Part shown: positions 55,467 to 63,271 of the stretch, one piece after another
Layout of the letters: each line of letters starts with the position of its first letter
Numbering within the stretch: the first letter of the stretch is position 1
Source: Desulforhopalus vacuolatus
Lineage (GTDB): Bacteria > Desulfobacterota > Desulfobulbia > Desulfobulbales > Desulfocapsaceae
Assembly: GCF_016918505.1 (NCBI RefSeq)
Contig: NZ_JAFFPZ010000001.1
Location: forward strand, 62,001 to 126,000
Reading direction: 5' to 3'
DNA length: 64,000 nucleotides
The notes under the pieces: generated by a model
Told to the model about the DNA's origin: nothing
Databases searched by the model: none
The model's input: the letters and a program-made list of their open reading frames with translations, nothing else
Program-made: the position numbers and the translations under genes

Positions 55467-56615
55467 TCATAGCAATTCCTGAAAAGAAATAAGTTGTTCG
55501 GCAATAATGTTTGCAAAAGGAAGTTCTACGGCCCTGGCAGCTACATAAGCGACAAAAGCGAGATACATTCCAATAAGTATATATGCTGTCGCTTTAGTAA
55601 GCTTCTTCTTACAGAGAAAAATTAAAAAGGTTATAAGCGTCAGCAAAAATAATAGAACTCGCAGTTCTATTATATGAGTAGCAGTCTCAGGAGCGATAGT
55701 AATCGAGCCATTTATTATGGTATATAAAAATAAAGGAGCTCCAAGAGCAAAGCAGATATCAAATATATTGCTACCCAGAGCATTTGCTATAGCATCGTCA
55801 TAGTTTCCCTTTCCTGCATCTTTAATGGAAAGGATTGTATCAGGCACGCTACTGGCGGCCGCAGCAATAATGACTGCTACAAAATACCCATGAATACCGA
55901 GTGAGTGACCAATTCCTTCACAGGCATAAACTAAAATCCAGCAGGCAAAAGCGATATAAAGAGTAGACACAGCAATCAAAATTGTCGCATTTTTCTGATA
56001 AAGTTCCTGACCTCTAACTATGGCTCCTTCGAGATCTACCTTAAGTAAGGATATTAAGATAGATCCACTTTCTGCTCTATGATCTTCTTCCTCATCCTCA
56101 TCTTCATCCTCATCTTCTTCAACGTCATTACTACCGTTTGTTCTATGTCGATAAATCATCCAGCTCCCATAAGAGACATAAAGCATCATCAAAAACAGGC
56201 CATGATACCAAGACAATGTCTCTCCCAGGAAATAGATGAGAAAAAGTTCTGCTGTAAGCAGGGTAATACCATCCCGTATAACTACACTTCGCGATATCTC
56301 AATCGAAATGTTTGTGTTACGCCATAAAACAAAGATTATAACCAATCCGGGAATTACCATAGCATTAAATACTGCACTTCCTGCTGTCGTCCCGATTCCT
56401 CCGGCAAAACCTGTAGTATCAGTAAACAGAAACAGATATATGAATGTTACCAGCAATTCAGGCATGGAACTACCTATTGCGTTAATTGTTGCTCCTTTAG
56501 TGCCTTCCCCCATATTTCTGCCGAGATAATCGGCCGCTGTTTCAAAACCGTCACAGGCTTTGGCAATCAGCAAGCTGGAAGCTACACCCATACCAATATA
56601 AAAAAGTAATTCCAT
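55467..56615 (-). CDS. Cation/Ca2+ exchanger (CaCA family, YrbG-like)
   Basis: The 382-residue membrane protein has two homologous halves of about five helices each. Each bears an alpha repeat with acidic transport residue: GATINAIGSSMPELLVTFIYLFLF (about 40-63) and AAAASSVPDTILSIKDAGKGNYDDAIANALGSNIFDICFALG (about 255-296). Between the halves is a cytosolic loop with an unbroken acidic run (VEEDEDEDEDEEEDH, about 164-178) that could sense cations. Such proteins exchange Ca2+ or similar ions for Na+ or H+. GGAG precedes the ATG. Ter loci normally carry the membrane protein TerC; none is seen here, so this exchanger may fill that place. Confidence 0.88.
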   Translation of the reverse strand: MELLFYIGMGVASSLLIAKACDGFETAADYLGRNMGEGTKGATINAIGSSMPELLVTFIYLFLFTDTTGFAGGIGTTAGSAVFNAMVIPGLVIIFVLWRNTNISIEISRSVVIRDGITLLTAELFLIYFLGETLSWYHGLFLMMLYVSYGSWMIYRHRTNGSNDVEEDEDEDEDEEEDHRAESGSILISLLKVDLEGAIVRGQELYQKNATILIAVSTLYIAFACWILVYACEGIGHSLGIHGYFVAVIIAAAASSVPDTILSIKDAGKGNYDDAIANALGSNIFDICFALGAPLFLYTIINGSITIAPETATHIIELRVLLFLLTLITFLIFLCKKKLTKATAYILIGMYLAFVAYVAARAVELPFANIIAEQLISFQELL

Positions 56616-56768
56616 AAATATATCTCCATCACATTCAAAAAGATTGTCTCTGAAGGGCCAATATGATCCCTGATTGTTTAACTGTAAATATAGGTAGTGC
56701 CTGATCGTACTTTAATTGACTATGATTTTCCTTGAAAAAATGGTCATGTGCTCTGTGGAATGTTATAT

Positions 56769-56879
56769 ATAACACCATTCCTATTAAGTTATATCCCGTT
56801 TTGTCTCCTGTTTATCCATTCATGGTTACAAACGACAAAAGGAACCACGAATGGACACGGATAAACACGAATTATTACA
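56769..56879 (+). repeat. Family A repeat, left-end fragment (~110 bp)
   Basis: It begins ATAACACCATTCCTATTAAG and continues through ACGAATGGACACGGATAAAC, matching the first ~110 bp of the copies at 5033 and 38689 with few changes. The rest of the element is absent. Confidence 0.75.
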
Positions 56880-57053
56880 ACCTTTCTTACTCTTTAGTAA
56901 TGATTTCAGCATATCAGGTCATTTCTCTCCGGGAACTGCTGCTAATTAATCAAGGGGTAGGTGTCTCACTCATATTGACACAAAGGGGTGTCCAAAATGC
57001 GTAAAGAAACAAAAATATCCAGAGTGAAAATTCAATCTGAACTAGATTATATT

Positions 57054-57084
57054 ACCCAATCACCGTTTCAAACGGTGATTGGGT
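57054..57084. repeat. Perfect 15-bp stem hairpin
   Basis: ACCCAATCACCGTTT and AAACGGTGATTGGGT are exact complements separated by one base. No T-tract follows on either strand, so it is not a standard terminator. It lies 140 bases downstream of the second TerD-family gene on its transcript and could be a processing or stabilising element. Confidence 0.6.
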
Positions 57085-57223
57085 ACCACTTGGCAACAAC
57101 TTTTGTTCGTCACAAATCCAAGTGCAAAGAAATCTTCCGGCATATTTAGTTTAAACTCTATAAATGCAAATCTACCGGATTATCTTTATGCACAGTATCT
57201 CCCTGAAAATGACCTGAATAAAA

Positions 57224-57811
57224 TCATGTAGCGTTCAGGCCATAGGTAGTACATGCTGCAGAGAGACCACCTGAGTAGCCCTGTCCTACAGCAGTGAATC
57301 TCCATTCACCACCCTTCTTGTACACTTCACCAAAAACCATTGCTGTTTCCATGGAATAGTCTTCAGTAAGATCAAAGCGAACAATTTCCTGATTGTTGTC
57401 GTCATTTACAATACGAATAAAGGCGTTGTTGACCTGACCAAAATTTTGTCCCCGGCTTTCGGCGTCATGAATAGTACAAACCATAGCCAGTTTGTGAATG
57501 TTAGCATGTTCTTTGTCCAGTTTGGCAAGATCGACTTTTATAACCTCATCATCCCCGTCGCCGCCACCGGTTAAGTTATCTCCCAAATGTTCAACTGCCC
57601 CACCAGCTCCTTTAAGATTATTATAGAAAATGAAATCACTGTCACCACCAGCTTTGTCGGCTTCATTGAGGAGAAAAACTGAAGCGTCTAAATCAAAATT
57701 CTGGCCATCAGTCGCGCGTTCATCCCAACCGAGCCCAATGTGAATCTTTGTCAATCCTGGTGCTTCTTTTGATAGTGATATACGCCCACCTTTTTCTAAT
57801 GATATAGCCAT
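57224..57811 (-). CDS. terD: TerD-family calcium-binding stress protein (TerD/TerE-like)
   Basis: The 195-residue protein starts at ATG 57811 after AAAGGAGG; a longer frame to 57880 adds 23 residues without support. Family landmarks are the opening [26 protein letters not shown] (25-30), FDLDAS (39-44), [12 protein letters not shown] (78-89) and the C-terminal [15 protein letters not shown]. The two acidic loops form the known double Ca2+ site of TerD domains. These cytosolic proteins assemble near the membrane in tellurite, phage and oxidative stress responses. It follows another TerD-family gene by 72 bp. Confidence 0.95.
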   Translation of the reverse strand: MAISLEKGGRISLSKEAPGLTKIHIGLGWDERATDGQNFDLDASVFLLNEADKAGGDSDFIFYNNLKGAGGAVEHLGDNLTGGGDGDDEVIKVDLAKLDKEHANIHKLAMVCTIHDAESRGQNFGQVNNAFIRIVNDDNNQEIVRFDLTEDYSMETAMVFGEVYKKGGEWRFTAVGQGYSGGLSAACTTYGLNAT

Positions 57812-57883
57812 TGAAAATCCTCCTTTGTGATAATAATTATTGAGCAGTGATAAGAAATGAATTGGTATTAGGGTACCCATTAA

Positions 57884-58468
57884 TTAAAGAGAAGGCAAAA
57901 TTATTGGTATCAGCTTATCAAAAGTTCGCCCACTTCCCCAATCCTCAAGTGCTTTAAATTTCCATTCTCCACCATGACGATATAACTTTGCGATGACGAG
58001 ACCTGTATGCCCTCCACCCTGCACGCTCAGGTTATAATGGGCGATCTCTTTTCTACCTTTGTTATCTTTGAGAACACAAAATGCATTAGGTATACCATCA
58101 AAAGTGGCGGACGAAAAACTGTTAACCGTAAAAACAAGGGATTGAATATCCTGCGGCACAGAATCCAGTTTGACTAATATCTCCTCATTAGGTGTGCCTT
58201 CTGCACCTCCACCAGTGAGGTCATCACCGGTATGAGTTATAGAACCATCTGTGCTTACCAGGTGTTTAAACCAAACGGCGTCCTTTAGTTGCTTTTGGCC
58301 ATCAAACATGAGACACGATGCATCCAGGTCAATTTCTACTTTTTTGACTCCTCCAAAAAGTCCCTTCTTTTCTTGCATGCTCCACCCTAAGCCAAGTACT
58401 GCTTCAGTCAGCCCGGGGGCCTCTTTCTTGAGCGAGATGTTACCGCCCTTAGTCAATTTTATAGCCAT
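57884..58468 (-). CDS. TerD-family protein (TerZ-like)
   Basis: The 194-residue protein starts at ATG 58468 after AAGGAGT; the frame extends to 58579 but is not family-like there. Landmarks are MAIKLTKGGNISLKKEAPGLTEAVLGLGW, VEIDLDAS (44-51), DDLTGGGAEGTPNEE (82-96) and EWKFKALEDWGSGRTFDKL. An insertion after GLGW (SMQEKKGLFGGVKK) and the AEGTPNEE loop resemble TerZ/TerA-type members rather than TerD/TerE. It is the first gene of the minus-strand ter series and presumably pairs with the downstream TerD. Confidence 0.92.
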   Translation of the reverse strand: MAIKLTKGGNISLKKEAPGLTEAVLGLGWSMQEKKGLFGGVKKVEIDLDASCLMFDGQKQLKDAVWFKHLVSTDGSITHTGDDLTGGGAEGTPNEEILVKLDSVPQDIQSLVFTVNSFSSATFDGIPNAFCVLKDNKGRKEIAHYNLSVQGGGHTGLVIAKLYRHGGEWKFKALEDWGSGRTFDKLIPIILPSL

Positions 58469-58671
58469 AGTATTACTCCTTAATTTTAATCTGTAACCAA
58501 TAAAACACTTCGCAATAAAACCAGGTACAATTTGATACAATTTACACTCTGCCACAGGACTAGCTTTAAAATTGTACAAATCCCAGCCTGACCAAAAAAT
58601 TATATCATTCTAAAATAAAAAATAAAAGCTTAAATTCCAAGAATATGCCTCCCGAGACTCAACAAGCAAAT

Positions 58672-58773
58672 TATAGTCCCTGGCTGGTGAAGCGATACTC
58701 TTTTGAATTTATAATTGTCGATATATTGGTAAGTTAGCAGTATCTGCTGGCTCAACTCAGCTGCCAGGCACTA
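58672..58773 (-). repeat. Family C repeat, copy 2 (~100 bp, inverted)
   Basis: This is the reverse complement of 9671-9771, from TATAGTCCCTGGCTGGTGAA to CTCAACTCAGCTGCC, with scattered mismatches. It sits between the ter promoter region (58469-58671, otherwise featureless) and a transposase remnant, near the boundary of the ter locus. Confidence 0.75.
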
Positions 58774-58861
58774 TATGTCGCGATCTATATGTTTCACTTT
58801 GGCCCTTAACCATCTGGACTACCACTAACCGCCCCCCTTTTTCCTTAGAGATAAGGATAGT

Positions 58862-59291
58862 GTAGCCACATCAGACCGAGATAGCAATGTCCAGGCCGTG
58901 CGTATAAGCCCGTGTAGCCAACGCCGACATTTGACAGTCTCCCACGAACAGGAGTCTTTTTTTGTCCAATGCTTTCAACGCTTGATCAATGACAGGAACG
59001 TATAAACCGTCATCGGCACGTTCTCCAGATACTGTTGATGTCGCCAGTGGAAATCCCAGGGGAACAAGGCTTGACATCATATTTCGCACTTCTCTAAATG
59101 TTTGATTATACTTGTTTTTTTAAACTAAAACAAGCTGCCTGATCCGGCATCATGATAAGCGAAACCGTTGTGGCATCTACACGTACTCTTTTTTGATCAA
59201 GATCGTAAACTCGAATAAAAGTCTTCCCAAGCCCGATTTCGACATTTTGCCAATGTCCGGGATTACTCAGTTTTTTGAGCAGGAGAGTCAA
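58862..59291 (-). pseudogene. IS1634-type transposase remnant
   Basis: Two minus-strand pieces read like consecutive parts of an IS1634/IS4-superfamily transposase. These are TFIRVYDLDQKRVRVDATTVS (from 59291) and SSLVPLGFPLATSTVSGERADDGLYVPVIDQALKALDKKRLLFVGDCQMSALATRA (59089-58871). They retain the DxTT and DxxDC-like catalytic-core surroundings, but most of the protein, including both ends, is gone and the pieces are in different frames. The element is dead. Confidence 0.7.
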
Positions 59292-59825
59292 TCGATCATC
59301 GGTAAAATCTGTTTCACGGATGTGCTGCCCGGTAATTTTTTCCAGAGTATAATGCGCCAGGATATTTATTTTATTGCGAACAGTATGGAAAACAGAGCTT
59401 CAACGAGGACGTATATTTCACTGATCACCGAAAATCCACATTTAAAATCACGATTCACAGAAATAATTCTTGCCGCTCCTGCTATAGATGCTAAGGTGTT
59501 TAATCGTAAAATTGTACCCGCAATGGTACAAGCAGACAATCCATTCACGTTGTACGCTTCATCTGAATATCTTGCATTAAAAGTCTCTAAAGCAGTTCAT
59601 GGAGGGGAGCACTCAAGAGCTGGAGATTCAGAAAAATACTTGATCGTTTTTCAGGTATTGAAAATTATAGATTCTACAAATAAAAGAACAGGACTCAAAA
59701 AGATACGTTGTGTTAATGAGATATCTTCAGGATTTAAAAAAAGAAAGATGAATATAACTCATTTCACTGAATTTCACGAAAAGATCGAAACCAGTATCTC
59801 AACTATGTGTGAATGGCCACAGTAA
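59193..59825 (+). pseudogene. Decayed DUF900 alpha/beta-hydrolase, 5'-truncated
   Basis: The frame is open for 210 codons, but homology I recognise begins near 59370. IANSMENRASTRTY corresponds to the nucleophile elbow GHSMGNRALxxAL of DUF900 esterases, with His and Gly changed. FTEIILAAPAIDAKVFNRKIVPAM, FTLYASSEYLALKVSKAVHGGEHSRAGDS and a last IIDSTNK segment follow as in intact members. The first ~55 residues overlap the opposing transposase remnant and are unrelated, so the original N-terminus is lost. Change of the GxSxG elbow implies no activity. Frame conservation downstream suggests the damage is fairly recent. Confidence 0.55.
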
Positions 59826-59834
59826 AGGAATCAA

Positions 59835-60305
59835 ATGAAATTACCTAAACAGCTGGTGGAAGAAAACGTCGAATCAGACGTCCGATTGGTATTAGAAAAA
59901 GAGAGAATCCCGCTTTATAGTGATTCGAACTTTTTTATTCCTGTTTTACAACTCAATCCAGAATTGGCTGAGCAACTTTATCGTGCGAAATTTCTTGGCG
60001 AATTGACAGTAAGTTATTGGGCGGTAGAAAGAACTTTAGAAAATGAACTGCACGGATTGCAAAATGTAAATAACAAAAGCGACCGTGTTTCAAGATTGTT
60101 AATTGTAACAAATGACGGATCACCTCGTTTTTATCGCCAAATAGAGTTCCTTCATAAGAAACAGGGAGGAAGGGTTTTGATTTGTCGGCTGGATATTGAT
60201 TCTTTATTGATGGGAAATATTCTCAAACTTAAAGATAAGCAGGTGAAGGCTGTCCTTCTGAACAGAAAGGAATCGGTGGTAAATGTGCTTAAAAGTCTGC
60301 TTTAA
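59835..60305 (+). CDS. Hypothetical protein, 156 residues
   Basis: I do not recognise the family. The gene has an AAAGGA site seven bases before the ATG and begins 9 bp after the DUF900 remnant. The predicted product is soluble, with alternating strand and helix pattern in its second half (SRLLIVTNDGSPRFYRQIEFLH, RVLICRLDIDSLL, KQVKAVLLNRKESVVNVLKSLL), suggestive of a Rossmann-like or receiver-like fold. No catalytic motif is clear. It may have been co-transcribed with the broken hydrolase gene. Confidence 0.6.
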   Translation: MKLPKQLVEENVESDVRLVLEKERIPLYSDSNFFIPVLQLNPELAEQLYRAKFLGELTVSYWAVERTLENELHGLQNVNNKSDRVSRLLIVTNDGSPRFYRQIEFLHKKQGGRVLICRLDIDSLLMGNILKLKDKQVKAVLLNRKESVVNVLKSLL

Positions 60306-60409
60306 GCTGGCGCGTGTCTCTTGTGGGTAGAGGAAGAAAAGGGGGCAGGTCGCACAGTTTTCCCAACAAGATAATACACCGGATAAACCTGTGATCTGCG
60401 ACGTTGCCT

Positions 60410-60785
60410 GCAGTTATCTATAATCAAAGTATCTCCAATCAACCTGGCCACTGGATTCAAGAACAAGTGAACACGTTTGCCTGTGAAATTTTCCAGTGGT
60501 GTCAGCCCTTTTAAGACCTTTCTCGGTGTCAAATTCAACAGAAAACCGATGGCTTATAGATTCTGGTGACCACCCAGGTCGAAGCCACTTCCAGATTCTG
60601 GTGACCACCCAGGTCGAAGCCACTTCCGTATAATCTGCACTGCTTCTGGCCTTTGTTTTGTGGCCTTCTCGGCGAATTTCACGTGAAATTGTACTCTTAG
60701 AACGATTCAGTGTATCAGCAATCTCTGTCTGAGATCTTCCAGCTTGAAGAAAAGCCATGATCTGGTACCTTTCTAAAAGAGTGCG
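60410..60785 (-). pseudogene. IS30-family transposase remnant 1
   Basis: The minus strand reads TLLERYQIMAFLQAGRSQTEIADTLNRSKSTISREIRR, the N-terminal helix-turn-helix of IS30 transposases, through WLRPGWSPESISHRF. It then jumps, in another frame, to the C-terminal end LNLTPRKVLKGLTPLENFTGKRV. The DDE core is missing, so an internal deletion joined the two ends. A 35-bp tandem duplication lies inside. Confidence 0.8.
60558..60627. repeat. Perfect 35-bp tandem duplication
   Basis: Two identical units starting AGATTCTGGTGACCACCCAG (60558-60592 and 60593-60627) lie inside the IS30 remnant. Confidence 0.95.
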
Positions 60786-61031
60786 TTACTGGCAGCTGGT
60801 GCCCGGCCCGTATAGGGGAACCTCCGGTCAGGTTGTGGTGACGTAACCATACCGACACAGCTCACTCTTTTTCATATTACGGTGTTGCACTTATTGTACT
60901 AATCCAGCGTTGTTTTTCAGGTGAAATCAAGACCTGACAAGATCAATCACAGCAACAGCTGACGCGGCGCGTGTCAGCAGCGTTAACTGTCTGCGACGCA
61001 AAAGCGCAATTCATCCCAAGTGAGAGGCAGT

Positions 61032-61607
61032 ATGGATTTAGTCTTACAAATATGGGGAGGTACTTTTTATCTATCAAATAAGATATTACTCGCACTTTCA
61101 GAAGGCAGGACAGGATCATCAAGAAAGAAATTCAAAATTTCTGCGTGGTTAACCTACCTTATTGGTGTTCCAGCCTGGGTTACTATTTTAGTAAGCCATC
61201 AAAATTGGATAGCATCATCAATTGAGGCTGGTGCAACACCAGCCATGCTTTTGGGTTTATATAATGCTTATTATGACAATAAAAAACCAAATAAAGCATT
61301 CAATAACATTGTTACGGTAATTACCTGTTCTTCTCTCATTTTTGGACTTTCATATAGTATAAGTTATCATTCAGGTATTACTTCCATCTCACAGGTTATG
61401 GAAGTTGGAATGATGTCAGGTTTTCTATTGGGTAGCAACTATTTGGCCAAAGGTAAAAATACAGGCTGGCTTTTCTTTATGTTAATGAATATGAGCACGG
61501 CAGCATTAATGTTATTGCAAGAAAAACAAATATTAATGGTGCAGCAGTTGCTATCACTTTTTTTTGTTATGTATGGCTATAATAAAACTAGACTTAAACA
61601 GAACTAA
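61032..61607 (+). CDS. Integral membrane protein of unknown function, between IS30 remnants
   Basis: The 191-residue protein from ATG 61032 (an ATG four codons earlier at 61020 is possible; GAGAGGCAG precedes the second) has six or seven hydrophobic helices. It opens MDLVLQIWGGTFYLSNKILLALSEGR and contains a GLYNAYYDNKKPNKAF loop. The layout recalls small transporter-like membrane proteins, but no family can be named. It is flanked by two decayed IS30 copies that share a ~50-bp direct repeat (60487-60540 and 61652-61706). No standard promoter or partner gene is evident. The upstream stretch 60786-61019 is more GC-rich and empty. Confidence 0.6.
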   Translation: MDLVLQIWGGTFYLSNKILLALSEGRTGSSRKKFKISAWLTYLIGVPAWVTILVSHQNWIASSIEAGATPAMLLGLYNAYYDNKKPNKAFNNIVTVITCSSLIFGLSYSISYHSGITSISQVMEVGMMSGFLLGSNYLAKGKNTGWLFFMLMNMSTAALMLLQEKQILMVQQLLSLFFVMYGYNKTRLKQN

Positions 61608-61639
61608 CGAAGGCTGGATTCAAGTAATAAGTGCAACAC

Positions 61640-62055
61640 GCTTGCTAATGAAGTTTTCCAGTGGTGTCAGCCCTTTTAAGCTCTCTCTCGGTGTCAAATT
61701 CAACGACAAAACGCCGTTGTCTATTCCTCTTGAGAAAGAGTTTTTATATCATTTTTTTTTGGACAGAGTCTTCTAAGTCCGTCATTGCTATTTTCATTTG
61801 TTCCTCTCTGCCAGCTTGTGTATGGTTTCGCAAAAAAAACATCAATGGAATAACATTCATTGGTTTTGGCGTGAGCTGCAAATTCACTGTCATTGTCCAT
61901 GTCATTGTCCAGCTTCAATGTCTCGTTACGCCCCGTCATTATGTCAAAAAGGCCGTTTATCACTGAAGCAGCTTCATTCTTGCACTTCGTCTGTGTTCGG
62001 CCACAAAGCGTAAAACGACTGGCACGCTCCACAAGAGCAACAAGGGAAACGTTCT
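61640..62055 (-). pseudogene. IS30-family transposase remnant 2
   Basis: The minus strand reads VSLVALVERASRFTLCGRTQTKCKNEAASVINGLFD, then DNDSEFAAH and VFFAKPYTSWQRGTNENSNDGLRRLCPKKNDIKTLSQEE. These are the middle and end of the IS30 DDE domain. The C-terminal LKGLTPLENF segment follows in another frame. The N-terminal half is missing. Conserved DN.SEF and E.N (the last two catalytic positions) are still visible. The element is dead. Confidence 0.82.
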
Positions 62056-62186
62056 TCCCATAACCAAAATTTAGGCTTGTTTTCTATAAATCTTATGTAT
62101 ATTATCCAATTTAGGGGGAAAAACAGTTCCAGCTCTAAGGAGCTATTAGTGAAATACAGAGAAAAAGTTTACGTGGGATATAACTT

Positions 62187-63023
62187 ATGGAATTGAAAGT
62201 TTTAGTAGATAACAATACAATAATTGATCGTTATTTTTTGGGTGAGCCCGCAGTCTCCTTTTTGATACGTGATGATGAAACAAAAATATTATTTGACGTG
62301 GGATATTCAGAGATATTCATAAAAAATGCACTGCAAATGAATGAATCCCTTAGAGATATTAACTATGTTGTCCTCTCCCATGGGCACAATGATCATACTG
62401 GCGGTCTGGTTCCTCTGGCCAGGTTCTATGCTGAGGCAAAAGCTGAGAACATAAATTATATCGATCCCACGATTATAGCGCATCCAGATACTTTTTCATA
62501 CAAAGAGTACGACGGTAGTGATATTGGTTCCATGCTGGACGGGAATAAAGTTGGCAAATATTTCACTACCCGTCTGGTACGCGAGCCGATGTGGATAACT
62601 GATAATATTGTTTTTCTTGGAGAAATAGCAAGAGGGAATGATTTTGAAAACACTGATCCGATCGGGAAATGTGAAAAATCCGATGTAATGATAGACGATT
62701 ATGTTAAAGATGACTCTGCAATTGTATACAAATCGCATCAAGGTCTGGTTGTCATTACAGGTTGCTCTCATGCTGGTATATGTAATATTATTGAGTATGC
62801 AAAAAAAGTGTGCGGTGAAAATCGAATTGCAGATGTAATTGGGGGTTTTCATCTTATTGCACCAGGCAAGACTCAGGTTGAAGGGACACTGAAATATTTT
62901 GAGGCTCAGCATATAAAAAATATTCATCCATGTCATTGCACCGGTTTGAAATATAAAATTCAACTCTCAAAATCAACGAATGTCATTGATGTTGGAGTTG
63001 GTTTATCTCTTCATTATCAATAA
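62187..63023 (+). CDS. MBL-fold metallo-hydrolase (DHPS-like group)
   Basis: The 278-residue metallo-beta-lactamase-fold protein has the metal motif VVLSHGHNDHTGGL (about 66-79), a further His in VITGCSHAGICNIIEYA (about 190-206) and GGFHL (about 221-225). It ends with HPCHCTG. This pattern fits the group annotated as 7,8-dihydropterin-6-methyl-4-(beta-D-ribofuranosyl)-aminobenzene-5-phosphate synthase-like proteins in archaea and anaerobic bacteria; the true substrate in bacteria is generally unknown. The ribosome-binding site is weak. The stop codon directly abuts a family B MITE fragment at 63024. Confidence 0.85.
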   Translation: MELKVLVDNNTIIDRYFLGEPAVSFLIRDDETKILFDVGYSEIFIKNALQMNESLRDINYVVLSHGHNDHTGGLVPLARFYAEAKAENINYIDPTIIAHPDTFSYKEYDGSDIGSMLDGNKVGKYFTTRLVREPMWITDNIVFLGEIARGNDFENTDPIGKCEKSDVMIDDYVKDDSAIVYKSHQGLVVITGCSHAGICNIIEYAKKVCGENRIADVIGGFHLIAPGKTQVEGTLKYFEAQHIKNIHPCHCTGLKYKIQLSKSTNVIDVGVGLSLHYQ

Positions 63024-63056
63024 GGTTCCTTGAATAACCAGTCTTTCGCCCATATT
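63024..63056 (+). mobile_element. Family B MITE, terminal fragment
   Basis: GGTTCCTTGAATAACC, then AGTCTTTCGCCCAT matches the first ~30 bases of the element, after which similarity ends. It abuts the stop codon of the metallo-hydrolase gene. Confidence 0.7.
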
Positions 63057-63097
63057 CGATGTTCCCATAGCAACCACGCACAAAAGGTCTGTAAGAA

Positions 63098-63271
63098 TTG
63101 AAGAACTTCAAACAGCTCAATATCATCCCTGACCACCCCGGGCAGGGTCACAGTACTCAACGAAAAACAAACATTGTGAAGAACGCCCTCCTGGAGCTGA
63201 CCGCCTCCAGGGAGATTGCCGGGACCGGCATACACACATCCTGTATGGTCATAAGGGAGTCCTGGTCATGA
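63098..63271 (+). CDS. Small ORF, possible truncated TetR-type N-terminus
   Basis: The 57-codon frame starts at TTG 63098 and ends in ATGA overlap with the exporter gene. Residues 21-46 (QRKTNIVKNALLELTASREIAGTGIH) resemble the first helices of a TetR-family DNA-binding domain, but the recognition helix is missing. It may be a deletion remnant of a regulator of the exporter, or chance. No clear ribosome-binding site. Confidence 0.3.
   Translation: MKNFKQLNIIPDHPGQGHSTQRKTNIVKNALLELTASREIAGTGIHTSCMVIRESWS

Larger units (their letters stand above)
56616..57223. other. Intergenic region between exchanger and TerD-family gene
   Basis: This 608-bp region contains a family A fragment (56769-56879) and a long hairpin (57054-57084). 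A 50-codon plus-strand ORF (56997-57149, MRKETKISRVKI...) has a fair AAGGGG site but runs through the hairpin, and I do not call it. It separates the two terD-like genes from the downstream biosynthetic genes. Confidence 0.45.

Noticed and set aside
56997-57149. 50-codon ORF MRKETKISRVKI between exchanger and terD
   Set aside because: It runs through a perfect hairpin, shows no family resemblance, and opposes the transcription of the surrounding genes.
60940-61010. Integron attC-like stretch (GGCGCG...GCAGCGTTAAC) upstream of the membrane-protein gene
   Set aside because: GTTAACT does not fit the GTTRRRY core and no matching partner core site was found at proper distance; no second cassette boundary after the gene.
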